Assembly: GCF_006715785.1 (NCBI RefSeq)
Contig: NZ_VFNX01000004.1
Location: 124,001-188,000 of the forward strand
Direction: 5' to 3'
Origin: Streptomyces puniciscabiei
Lineage (GTDB): Bacteria; Actinomycetota; Actinomycetes; Streptomycetales; Streptomycetaceae
Length of the DNA: 64,000 bases
A program made the position numbers and the translations under genes. Under the pieces are notes generated by a model, which worked only from the letters and a program-made list of their open reading frames with translations, did no database searches and had not been told where the DNA came from. Shown here in pieces: positions 9,576 to 17,225 of the stretch (position 1 is its first letter; each line of letters begins with the position of its first letter).

Positions 9576-10358
9576 TCAGCGCACCGGGAAACCGAAGGAG
9601 TAGCCCTGCTGCTTCAGCCACGGCAGCAGGGTGCGCAGCGCGGCCACCGTCTGCGAGCGGTCGCCGCCCGCGTCGTGGAAGAGGATCGTCGGCCCGTTGG
9701 CGACCTCCCGCTGGACGGTGGCGACGATGGCGCCCGTGCCCGGCCGCTCGAAGTCCTTGGAGTCCACGTTCCAGCCGAGCGGACGCATCCCGTGCGAAGC
9801 CGCCAGGTGCCGGCTGTACGGGGTGAAGGCGCCGCCCGGAGCCCGGTAGTACATCGGCGCTACCCCGCCGGACGCCTGGGTGATCTGCTGCTGCGCCCGA
9901 AGGATCTCCTGCGACTGGTAGGCCTCGGGCTTCTTGTCCATCGTGGTGTCGTGCGACACCGTGTGGTCGCACAGCCGGTGCCCGGCCGCCACCACCTGCC
10001 GGACCAGGTCCGGATGGGCCTGGGCCTGCGGGCCGATCATGCAGAACGTCGCCTTCACGCCGTTCTCGCGCAGCACTTGGAGCACCTGCGGGGTCCAGAC
10101 CGGGTCCGGGCCGTCGTCGATCGTGATGTTGACCGCGTGCGCGCCCGCCTCCGAGGCATGGGCGATGTCGGCGGACACGGTCGTCGTCCTCGGCGCGGCG
10201 TGCCGGACCGAGCCGGTCGAGCCACCCGCCCTCGCCGGACCGCCACCGGGCTGGCCGGCCTGCGCGGTCCACACCGACGCGGCGGCCGCCACCGCGGTGA
10301 CCCCGACCGCCGCCGCGACCATCCGGCCGTACCAACCCCGCCCACCGTGCCGCGCCAT
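9576..10358 (-). CDS. Secreted polysaccharide deacetylase (NodB homology domain, CE4)
   Basis: A 260-residue exported carbohydrate esterase 4 family protein. A signal anchor (MVAAAVGVTAVAAAASVW) is followed by a short linker and the NodB domain with all motifs: TIDDGPD (catalytic and metal Asp), HTVSH (two metal His), YRAPGG and ILFHDAGGDR. It should remove N-acetyl groups from chitin oligomers or peptidoglycan in the cell wall. The start ATG 10358 has GGGGCGGGG close upstream; an in-frame ATG 57 bases earlier is possible. It is divergent from the GPR1-like membrane protein. Confidence 0.9.
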   Translation of the reverse strand: MARHGGRGWYGRMVAAAVGVTAVAAAASVWTAQAGQPGGGPARAGGSTGSVRHAAPRTTTVSADIAHASEAGAHAVNITIDDGPDPVWTPQVLQVLRENGVKATFCMIGPQAQAHPDLVRQVVAAGHRLCDHTVSHDTTMDKKPEAYQSQEILRAQQQITQASGGVAPMYYRAPGGAFTPYSRHLAASHGMRPLGWNVDSKDFERPGTGAIVATVQREVANGPTILFHDAGGDRSQTVAALRTLLPWLKQQGYSFGFPVR

Positions 10359-10609
10359 GCCCCGCCCCGTTCCGTGCCGTGTCCCTGTTTTCTTGTGCAC
10401 CGGTGTTCCGTGCACCTGTCAGGACGGCCAGGGTTGAGCGCGGGATCCGGCTGTTACCGATCACGGACAATTCCGGGGCACTTCCGCGACAGATGCCACG
10501 CATGACCAACGGCACCGGAGGGGCGGAGGACACCCTGGAGAACGGGGTACACCGTGTCGTACGACCGATGCGGTACTACGGCTCAGACGCCAGGGACGGG
10601 GTGATCCGG

Positions 10610-11320
10610 ATGCCGCCACCAGGAGCGCGGAGGTACGACACGGACACCGGGCCGCCGCGGCCCGAGGCGCTGACGCGGATCATGCTCAGGCCGCTGGCCA
10701 GCAGCCTTCCGCTGGGCTTCTTCGCCTTCGGTACCGGCAGCGTCCTGCTCAGCGCCGTGCAGCTGCAGTGGGTGCCCCTGATGCAGACCCGGCCGGTGAC
10801 ACTGCTGGTCCTGGTGTTCGTCGTGCCCCTGGAACTGCTCTCCGGCGTGTTCGCCTTCCTGGCCCGCGACAGTGGCGCGGCCTGCGCCCTGTCCGTGCTG
10901 GGCTGCGCCTGGGCGGGCACCGCGCTGGTCACCCTGACCGGGCCACCGGGCCGGCCCAGTGCCGGGCTGGCGGTGTTCCTGCTGAGCGTCGCCCCGCTGA
11001 TGCTCGTGCTGAGCGCCGCCGCGATTCCCGGCAAGCCGCTGTTCGCCGCGCTGCTGCTGATCGGAGCGTGCCGATTCGCCCTGACCGGAGCGTACGAGGC
11101 GGGCGGTGCGGCCGTCCTGCGCACCGCGTCCGGCTGGACCGGCGTGGCCCTGGCCGTCTTCGCCCTGTACGGCGGCCTGGCCCTCCTGCTGGAGGAGACC
11201 GCCCAGCGCACCGTCCTCCCGCTGGGCCGCCGGGGCCGCGCCCGAACTTCCCTGCAGGGCGACCTCGGCCACCAACTGGACCAGGCGGAACGGGAGGCCG
11301 GCGTACGACGGCAGCTGTGA
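10610..11320 (+). CDS. GPR1/FUN34/YaaH-type membrane protein (acetate uptake-like)
   Basis: About 236 residues with six hydrophobic segments; the first (LGFFAFGTGSVLLSAVQLQW) is a variant of the PLGLxxFG..T motif that opens the AceTr/YaaH family of acetate/succinate channels. The C-terminal tail is charged and cytoplasmic. ATG 10610 is favoured because AGGGACGGGG precedes it; ATGs at 10568 and 10502 are in frame and would add a poorly conserved extension. The next gene is the broken prolyl iminopeptidase 67 bases on. The family call is moderate, since the NPAPLGL signature typical of the family is not intact. Confidence 0.6.
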   Translation: MPPPGARRYDTDTGPPRPEALTRIMLRPLASSLPLGFFAFGTGSVLLSAVQLQWVPLMQTRPVTLLVLVFVVPLELLSGVFAFLARDSGAACALSVLGCAWAGTALVTLTGPPGRPSAGLAVFLLSVAPLMLVLSAAAIPGKPLFAALLLIGACRFALTGAYEAGGAAVLRTASGWTGVALAVFALYGGLALLLEETAQRTVLPLGRRGRARTSLQGDLGHQLDQAEREAGVRRQL

Positions 11321-11387
11321 GCGCGCAGGACAGGGGGCGGCCGGAAACGGCTGGGGAGGACGCCCCGGGCGGCGCTACGGTGCCCGG

Positions 11388-12202
11388 ATGGCCCTCTATC
11401 CGGAGATCCAACCGTACGCGCGCGGCATGCTCGACGTGGGCGACGGCAACCACGTCCACTGGGAGACCTGCGGCAACCCCGACGGCAAGCCCGCCGTCGT
11501 CCTGCACGGCGGACCGGGATCCGGGTGCACCCCGTACCCCCGGCGCCTCTTCGACCCGGCCGCCTACCGGATCGTCCTCCTCGACCAGCTCGGCTGCGGC
11601 CGGTCCACACCGCACGCTAGGTCCTGTCGTCAAACTCCCGTCGTCGCGGGGCAGACGGGAGTTTGACGACAGAGGTGGAGCTGCTGACCCGCGGGCTCGG
11701 GCAGATCTTCCCGGACGCCTTCGCCGGGTTCCGGTCCCTGCTGCCGGCCGGCGAGCGGGACGGCAACCTCGCCGCCGCCTACAACCGGCTGCTCGAATCA
11801 CCCGACCCCGAGGTGCGGGAACGCGCCGCCCGGGCCTGGACCGACTGGGAGACCGCCACCATCCCCGCGCCGCCGCGCTCCGTCGCCCGCTACGCGGACC
11901 CCGTCTTCCGCATGGGCTTCGCCCGCACCGTCACGCACTACTGGGGCAACGGCCACTTCGTCGGCGAGGGCAACGACGAAGGCGTGGTCCTGCGCGACGC
12001 CCACCTGCTCAAGGGCATCCCCGGCACCCTGGTGCAGGGAAGTCTCGACTTCGGTAACCTCCTCGGCATCGTCTGGCGCCTTCAACGGGCGTGGCCCGAC
12101 AGCGACTTGGTGATCGTCGACGACACCGGTCACACGACCGGGACGCCGGGTGTGGCGCAGGCGCTGGTCGCGGCGACCGACCGGTACGCGGCCCGCGGCT
12201 AG
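11388..12202 (+). pseudogene. Prolyl iminopeptidase (pip), internally deleted with inverted-repeat scar
   Basis: Two fragments of one alpha/beta-hydrolase gene. The 5' part (ATG 11388 to about 11617) encodes MALYPEIQPYARGMLDVG through HGGPGSGCTPY, the oxyanion region, to LLDQLGCGRSTPHA. The 3' part (from about 11673, another frame) resumes at LLTRGLGQIFPDAF and continues through the acid (GSLDFGNL) and His (DDTGHT) to the stop at 12202. Roughly 90 residues between them, including the GGSWG nucleophile serine, are gone and replaced by a 19-bp inverted repeat. The 5' frame stops at 11664-11666. Family length is about 310-320 residues. The product cannot be an active peptidase. A hairpin terminator still follows the gene. 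Confidence 0.85.
11624..11672. repeat. Inverted-repeat scar (19-bp arms), likely insertion-sequence remnant
   Basis: Arms 11624-11642 (CTGTCGTCAAACTCCCGTC) and 11654-11672 are perfect complements around an 11-base spacer. This is what the two terminal inverted repeats of an insertion sequence look like when almost all the interior is lost. It sits exactly where the pip coding sequence is missing about 270 bases. The element family is not assigned. Confidence 0.8.
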
Positions 12203-12216
12203 CCGCCGAGGAGTGG

Positions 12217-12238
12217 CGCGCGCCGAAAAAGGCGCGCG
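12217..12238. terminator. Hairpin terminator after the pip pseudogene
   Basis: A perfect 8-bp stem (CGCGCGCC and complement) with loop GAAAAA, 14 bases after the stop of the pip remnant. It still separates that unit from the DinB gene downstream. Confidence 0.7.
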
Positions 12239-12342
12239 ACCGCGGGACCGGCTGTGTCAGGCTGGCCGGTCGCACGACGTCCGCCCCGTCCGACGCACCG
12301 GCCGGCTCCGCAGGGGCCGGACCGCCCAGCCAGGAGTGTCCG

Positions 12343-12978
12343 ATGACGACAACCCCGCCCCGGCTCGTCCCGCTGCTGGACCAGTTCGACTTCGCGTGCG
12401 AGCGCCTGCTGCGCCGCCTGGCCGGGCCCGTCATGGACAGCGGTGACGGCGGGGACACCCGGGTCGAGCCCATGACCGATGACGAGTACTTCTGGGAACC
12501 GGTGCCCGGCTGCTGGTCGGTCCGACGACGCGCGGACGGGCCCGGTCCGCGGGCGACCTCCCTGGACGGCAGTGGCCCGTGGGCTCGGGATGCCGCGCCG
12601 TACCCGCACCCCTGGCCACCGCCCGTCACGACCCTCGCCTGGCGGCTCAGCCACCTCACCGAGATGCTGTCGCTGCGCGCCGACCACACCTCCGGCAGCC
12701 GCTCGGCGACCCGGGAAGACCATCCGGTCAGCGGGGACGCCACCGGCGCGATCGCGGCGTTCGAGACCGGAGTCGCCGCCTGGCGGCAGGCACTGCTGGG
12801 CGCAGATGACGCGGCGCTCGACGCGGTCGGGTACTGCAGCTATCCGTACGGCAGCGACGCGGAGGAGCCCTTCCTCGACATCGTGTGGTGGGTCAACCAG
12901 GAGGTGCTGCACCACGGAGCCGAGATCGCCCTGCTGCGCGACCTCTACCGGGTGAGCGGGCGGATCCGGCGGATCTGA
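12343..12978 (+). CDS. DinB-like four-helix metalloprotein
   Basis: A 211-residue protein of the DinB/YfiT superfamily, four-helix bundles with a three-His metal site often used by thiol-dependent transferases. Metal ligands are suggested by RLSHLTEM and by EVLHHGAEI near the C terminus; FWEPVPGCWSVR is the typical N-terminal motif. ATG 12343 follows AGGAG. It converges on the TetR gene with only 13 bases between stops, so no promoter sharing is implied. Function cannot be set more closely; a mycothiol-dependent transferase role is possible in this lineage. Confidence 0.8.
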   Translation: MTTTPPRLVPLLDQFDFACERLLRRLAGPVMDSGDGGDTRVEPMTDDEYFWEPVPGCWSVRRRADGPGPRATSLDGSGPWARDAAPYPHPWPPPVTTLAWRLSHLTEMLSLRADHTSGSRSATREDHPVSGDATGAIAAFETGVAAWRQALLGADDAALDAVGYCSYPYGSDAEEPFLDIVWWVNQEVLHHGAEIALLRDLYRVSGRIRRI

Positions 12979-12991
12979 CGGCCGCGCCGGA

Positions 12992-13591
12992 TCAACTCCC
13001 GGCCACCGCCGCTCGTACGATCGCCGCGGCCGCCGTGCCCGCGGCCAGTACCGGTTCCGTGCTGCGCGCGGCCCGGCCCAGCATGAAGGCGCCTTCCAGC
13101 AGGGCGATGACCGAACTCGCCGTCTCCCGGGCGGCGGGCCCGGGGATGCCGCCCTGGGCGTAGTAGGCGGCCAGACGGTCGATCCAGCTGTCGAAGACCT
13201 CCGAAGTGGCCCGTCGCAGCGTGTCGTTGGTGCTCGCGACCTCCATCGCGACGGTCGCGATGGGACACGGGTCGGCGAAGTCCAGCTCGGCCAGGGTGCC
13301 GGCCGCGGCGGTGAAGGCGTCGGCGGTGGCCGCCACCCGGTCCTCGTACGGCTCCATGAGCGTGGTGATGAGCTCCAGGTAGACGGCCCCCGAGGTGCGG
13401 ATCACCTCCTCGCCCAGCTGTGCCTTCCCGCCGGGGAAGAAGTGGTAGATCGAGCCGAAGGGCGCCTCGGCGGCCTCGGCGATCTGCTTCATCCCGGTGC
13501 CGGTGTAGCCCGAGCGCCGGAAGAGCTCGGTGCCCGCGTGCACGATGCGCCGGCGGGTCTCATGCGTGCTGACGGCCTTGCCGTCGCTCAT
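12992..13591 (-). CDS. TetR/AcrR family repressor
   Basis: A 199-residue regulator. The helix-turn-helix covers about residues 10-55 (ETRRRIVHAGTELFRRSGYTGTGMKQIAEAAEAPFGSIYHFFPGGKAQLG). This N-terminal pattern with the FPGGK loop is that of the LmrA/YxaF-like TetR subgroup, which usually controls quinone, flavonoid or drug responses. ATG 13591 has GGAGG at good spacing. The gene is divergent from an alpha/beta hydrolase 112 bases away with a TAGAnCGnTCTA-like palindrome between them, so the hydrolase is its likely target together with itself. Confidence 0.9.
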   Translation of the reverse strand: MSDGKAVSTHETRRRIVHAGTELFRRSGYTGTGMKQIAEAAEAPFGSIYHFFPGGKAQLGEEVIRTSGAVYLELITTLMEPYEDRVAATADAFTAAAGTLAELDFADPCPIATVAMEVASTNDTLRRATSEVFDSWIDRLAAYYAQGGIPGPAARETASSVIALLEGAFMLGRAARSTEPVLAAGTAAAAIVRAAVAGS

Positions 13592-13649
13592 CGTTGGCAC
13601 CTCCGGGGAGCCGCTGTTGCCCAAGGGCGGTCGGCGCCTATTCTGTCAC

Positions 13650-13661
13650 TAGAACGATCTA
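13650..13661. promoter_or_regulatory. Candidate TetR operator
   Basis: TAGAACGATCTA, palindromic at 10 of 12 positions, between the divergent TetR gene and the hydrolase gene. It matches the TAGAnCGnTCTA-like sites bound by LmrA/QacR-type repressors. Confidence 0.55.
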
Positions 13662-13703
13662 TCAAGAGACAGTCGAGGCGGCCGGACGGGCGGAGGCACG
13701 GGC

Positions 13704-14552
13704 ATGCCGGAGATCGAGCTGAGCGCGGGAACCATCGACTACCAGGACACCGGAGGTGACGGTCCCACCGTGGTCCTCGTCCACGGCCTCGGCTTCGACG
13801 ACTCGGTCTGGGCCGACGTCGTCTCCGCCCTGCGCCCCGACTTCCGGGTCCTGGTCCCCGTGCTGCCCCTCGGCAGCCACCGGCGCCCCATGCGGCCGGA
13901 CGCGGATCTCTCCGCGCACGGCGTCGCCCGCCTGCTGGCCGAGTTCATGGACCGCCTGGACCTGCGGGACGTCACTCTTGTCCAGAACGACACCGGCACG
14001 GCCCAACTCCTCGTCGGTGTACGGGACGAACGCATCGCCCGGCTGGTCCTGACCTCGTGCGAGGCCCTGGACAACTACCCGCCCGGCGTCCAGGGCCGCA
14101 TCCTGAACGCCGCCCGCCGGATCCCCGGTGGCGTCTTCCTCCTTCTGCAGTCCTTCCGCTTCCCCTTCCTCGCCCGCATGCAGACCTCGCTCGGCGGAAT
14201 GGCGAAGAAGCGGCTCCCGAGGGAACTCGTCGCACGCTGGTACGGCCCTCTGCTGGCGAGCCGTCACATCCGACGGGACTTCACCAAGTTCCTCCGGTCG
14301 ACCCGGAAGGACTGCTACCTGCAAGCGGCCCGGAACCTCCCGGATTTCACCCGCCCGGCACTGGTCGCCTGGGGCGCCGAGGACCGCATGATGCCGCCCG
14401 CGACGGGCCGCCGTCTGGCCGCACTGCTGCCGGCCGCCCGGTATGTGGAGATTCCCGACGCCCGCACGCTGGTCCAGCTGGACAACCCGGCGGCGCTCAC
14501 GGAGGAGATCCGCCGGTTCGTGAAGGACAACCCGTTGCCCCACGAAGGCTGA
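13704..14552 (+). CDS. Alpha/beta-fold hydrolase with Asp nucleophile position (dehalogenase-like)
   Basis: A 282-residue alpha/beta-hydrolase. The oxyanion loop VHGLGFDDSVW is normal, but the nucleophile elbow reads VQNDTGTAQL (about residue 95), placing Asp where Ser is usual, as in haloalkane dehalogenases and epoxide hydrolases. The acid region WGAEDRMMPP is present. At the place of the catalytic His the sequence is PDARTLVQLDNP, with Arg instead of His, so a classical triad is incomplete. ATG 13704 follows GGAGG. It is probably repressed by the divergent TetR protein. The substrate is unknown, and enzymatic activity is uncertain because of the missing His. Confidence 0.85.
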   Translation: MPEIELSAGTIDYQDTGGDGPTVVLVHGLGFDDSVWADVVSALRPDFRVLVPVLPLGSHRRPMRPDADLSAHGVARLLAEFMDRLDLRDVTLVQNDTGTAQLLVGVRDERIARLVLTSCEALDNYPPGVQGRILNAARRIPGGVFLLLQSFRFPFLARMQTSLGGMAKKRLPRELVARWYGPLLASRHIRRDFTKFLRSTRKDCYLQAARNLPDFTRPALVAWGAEDRMMPPATGRRLAALLPAARYVEIPDARTLVQLDNPAALTEEIRRFVKDNPLPHEG

Positions 14553-14579
14553 CGACCGCCCCACGATGGCCGACGACGC

Positions 14580-14610
14580 GGGCCGGCGGGGACACGGGCC
14601 CCGCCGGCCC
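14580..14610. terminator. Bidirectional hairpin terminator
   Basis: A perfect 12-bp stem (GGGCCGGCGGGG and complement) with a 7-base loop between the convergent hydrolase and GNAT genes; it can serve both. Confidence 0.8.
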
Positions 14611-14616
14611 GGCAGG

Positions 14617-15384
14617 TCACGCGTCCAGCGAGACGTACAGCCGTGTGCCGCCGGGCCGGAAGCCGACCCTCTCGTACACACGGCGGGAGCCCTCGCCCGA
14701 GTACTCGAGCCACACGGATCGCGCTCCCCGGCCGAACAAGGTCCCGGCCAGGGTCGCGGTGACCGCGCCGGCGATGCCGCGTCCCCGGTACGCGGGAAGC
14801 GTGCCCACGCCCGCCAGCTCCGCCGTGCCCTCGGCCGGCGCCGAGCAGATCGCGCCGCCGGCGCAGCCTCCGCCGGGAGCGCGGACGAACCGGACGGCTC
14901 CGCCGCCCTCCTCGGTGCGCCGCAACCGTGCCGCGCCCTGAGGTGACGGGGCCCACTCGCCGCCGAAGGCTTCCGACAGCGCGAGGTCGATCGCGCGGTA
15001 GTCCGCGTCCGTGGCCGGGGCCACCACCTCGACCGGCCCCGCCGGGCCGGGGCCGGAGCCCGGCGTGACCAGCGTGGCGGGCGTGCAGACCAGGTACTCG
15101 TGCATCGCCTCCGTACCGAAACCGGCCCGGCGCAGCGCGGGTTCGACGGCGGGGGCGGCGTCCGGGGCGAACTCCAGCCGGGGCCTGAGCCCGCGCTCGC
15201 GGAACGCGGCGATCAGGTCGGCGATGTCCCGGGCGGTGGGCTCGGCGCCGGGGTGGGGGGTGGCGTAGTTGACGTAGGAGCTGGTCGTCGAGGGGTCGAA
15301 CCCCACGACGAAGCCGCCGACTTCCCGCGCCGCCGGGCGGCGCAGGAGGTGGGCGACGGCAAAGCTCTGGACATCGGTGCGCAC
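14617..15384 (-). CDS. GNAT family N-acetyltransferase
   Basis: A 255-residue protein with a degenerate N-terminal half and a C-terminal GNAT domain. The acetyl-CoA pyrophosphate loop is YRGRGIAGAVTATL (about residue 200), followed by the usual Tyr-containing end YERVGFRPGGTRLYVSLDA. The N-terminal half (to about residue 105, ending RAGFGTEAMHEYLVC) may be a second, catalytically inert GNAT fold. Start GTG 15384 has TGAGGTC upstream. Substrate unknown. The 278 bases upstream, to the next gene, show no convincing ORF or motif. Confidence 0.85.
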   Translation of the reverse strand: MRTDVQSFAVAHLLRRPAAREVGGFVVGFDPSTTSSYVNYATPHPGAEPTARDIADLIAAFRERGLRPRLEFAPDAAPAVEPALRRAGFGTEAMHEYLVCTPATLVTPGSGPGPAGPVEVVAPATDADYRAIDLALSEAFGGEWAPSPQGAARLRRTEEGGGAVRFVRAPGGGCAGGAICSAPAEGTAELAGVGTLPAYRGRGIAGAVTATLAGTLFGRGARSVWLEYSGEGSRRVYERVGFRPGGTRLYVSLDA

Positions 15385-15662
15385 GATGAGGACCTCACGG
15401 TGTGGACGGGCACAAGGGAAAGACCTCCGCGAGGAGGCGGGCGGTGTGGGACACCGCGTCGTCGGGCCGCCGTGAGGAGACGGGAACGGTACCGCGGAGC
15501 GCCGGCGTCGGGCGGCGGCTCAGTACCGACGGCGGCCGCTGGGGGACGCCGGAACCATGGACCTCAGTCCTTCGTGACGAGTGGTCGGACGTGCTGGTGA
15601 AGTCACCGGATCCTGCCATGGCGTGGGTGTGCATGACAAGTGAGCTGGACGCGCCGCGCGGG

Positions 15663-16454
15663 TCAGCGGCGCGAGCGCTGTGCGGCCACGATCGCCTTCA
15701 CCGTGGGCTCCGCCCCGGCCAGCCGCTGCACCCGCTCCGCGAATCCGGGGAACTGCGAGGCGACCTTGGTGAGGAAACGCAGCTCGGGCGGCGCCACGTT
15801 GACCTCGGCGAGATCGCGTTCGATCGCCCGCGTCACGCCCTTGCAGACCTGCGCCGGGGAGACGGTGCGGACCCCGCCGGGTGTCCCCGAGCCCGTCTTC
15901 GCGAACATGCCCAGATCGCGTACGAAACCCGGCTGGACGATCGAGACGCCGACGCCCGTGCCGTGCAGATCCTGGCGGAACGCCAGCGAGAAGCCGCGCA
16001 GCCCGAACTTCGTCGCGGTGTACAGCGACGACGACTTGGTGGCGGCCATGCCGGACAGCGACCCGACGAAGCAGATGTGACCGCGACCGGCGGCCACCAT
16101 GGCGGGGGCGAGCAGCCGGGCGAGCATCGCCGGGGCCCGCAGGTTGACGGCCAGGGCCCGGTCGATCTGCTCCGGCGTGTAGTCGAGGACGTCGCCGCTG
16201 GACGGCAGGGCCGCGTTGGCGATCAGGATGTCCGCGCCCGCGGCCTCCTCGGCCAGCCGCCGCACATCGTCGGGGTCGGCGAGGTCCGCCGCGACGGTGC
16301 GGGCGCCGTAGCGATCGGCGAGGGGCGCGAGCGCCTCGACCCGGCGGCCGGTGAGCACGAGACGTGCGCCGCGGGCGGACAGGTCGGCGGCGAGCGCGCC
16401 GCCGATGCCGCCGGTGACACCGGTGAGCAGAACGGTTGACCCGGCAATGTGCAC
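15663..16454 (-). CDS. SDR family NAD(P)-dependent oxidoreductase
   Basis: A complete 263-residue classical short-chain dehydrogenase. The Rossmann motif TGVTGGIGGAL is near residue 10, NAAL near 80, the catalytic Ser in VGSLSGMAA and YTATK at about 150. The C-terminal segment with PPELRFLTKVASQFPGFAERVQRL is typical of lipid-type SDRs. GTG 16454 is preceded by GGAGGG. It is divergent from a TetR gene with a perfect 18-bp palindrome between them, 22 bases before this start, so it is very likely the regulated target. Substrate unknown. Confidence 0.9.
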   Translation of the reverse strand: MHIAGSTVLLTGVTGGIGGALAADLSARGARLVLTGRRVEALAPLADRYGARTVAADLADPDDVRRLAEEAAGADILIANAALPSSGDVLDYTPEQIDRALAVNLRAPAMLARLLAPAMVAAGRGHICFVGSLSGMAATKSSSLYTATKFGLRGFSLAFRQDLHGTGVGVSIVQPGFVRDLGMFAKTGSGTPGGVRTVSPAQVCKGVTRAIERDLAEVNVAPPELRFLTKVASQFPGFAERVQRLAGAEPTVKAIVAAQRSRR

Positions 16455-16475
16455 GACTACCACCCTCCACAGTCC

Positions 16476-16493
16476 TGTTCGTTCGAACGAACA
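16476..16493. promoter_or_regulatory. TetR operator, perfect 18-bp palindrome
   Basis: TGTTCGTTCGAACGAACA is its own reverse complement and lies between the divergent SDR and TetR genes. Position and symmetry make it the likely binding site for the TetR protein encoded next to it, controlling both genes. Confidence 0.8.
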
Positions 16494-16555
16494 ATAGGGA
16501 GGTCCGGCAGCCCTGTCCACCGGCGAGGGAAACCGGTGATGGAAGAATGCACGCC

Positions 16556-17167
16556 ATGCCGCACGCCGCCCCCGCCGCCCCGATGCGCCAGCGCATCATC
16601 ACCGCCGTCCTGCGCATCATCGGCGAGGACGGAGTCGCGGCGGTCACCAACCGGCGGATCGCCAGGGAAGCGGGCGTGTCCCTCGGTTCGGTCACCTACC
16701 ACTTCGAGACCCAGCACGAACTGCTGCGGGAGAGCCTGCTGCACTTCGTGCGCGAGGAGGCCCGGCACTTCACCGAACTGGCCGACCAGTGCCGGACCGA
16801 GGGCCTGGACGTCGAGGAAGCGGCCTCGCTGGCCGGCCAGGTGGCCTGCGGCTCGGCGCTGGACAGCGCCCATCTGGCGCCGTTCGAGCTGTACCTCCAG
16901 GCGGGGCGTGACGAGCGGCTGCGCGAGGCGGCGGCCGAGGCCTTCCGGGCCTACGACCTGCTCGCCGCCCGGATCCTGACCGCGCTGGGCGTCCCCGACG
17001 CCGAGCGTCTGGCCGCCACGACGGTCGCCCTGGTGATGGGCCTGCAACTGCGGCGTCTGGCCACGGGCAGCCCCGCCGAGGACCTGGTCGACGCCCTCCT
17101 GCTGCTCGTGCGGGGATCCGCCGACCGGCCGTCCGCGGCCGCGTCGGGCGAGGCGAGGCCACAGTAG
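16556..17167 (+). CDS. TetR/AcrR family regulator
   Basis: About 203 residues. The HTH occupies residues about 10-55 (MRQRIITAVLRIIGEDGVAAVTNRRIAREAGVSLGSVTYHF), followed by a ligand domain resembling the TetR_C RutR/KstR2-like type. ATG 16556 has GGAAG at a 10-base spacing; ATG 16547 in the same frame is possible. The divergent SDR gene shares the intergenic palindrome, so the protein probably represses both. The stop is 58 bases before the end of the converging phosphatase gene. Confidence 0.88.
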   Translation: MPHAAPAAPMRQRIITAVLRIIGEDGVAAVTNRRIAREAGVSLGSVTYHFETQHELLRESLLHFVREEARHFTELADQCRTEGLDVEEAASLAGQVACGSALDSAHLAPFELYLQAGRDERLREAAAEAFRAYDLLAARILTALGVPDAERLAATTVALVMGLQLRRLATGSPAEDLVDALLLLVRGSADRPSAAASGEARPQ

Positions 17168-17225
17168 GGCGTCCGGGCGCCGGCAGCAGCCGACCCGCGA
17201 GCCCCGACTCGCCTGGGCGCGCGGC

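Noticed and set aside
11624..11672. Ordinary transcription terminator
   Set aside because: It lies inside a gene whose coding sequence is missing at exactly this point, the loop is 11 bases and there is no reason for termination there; an insertion scar explains it better.
12343..12978. DNA-damage role for the DinB-like gene
   Set aside because: The name DinB/YfiT refers to a fold; the sequence has no polymerase features and the context gives no SOS box.
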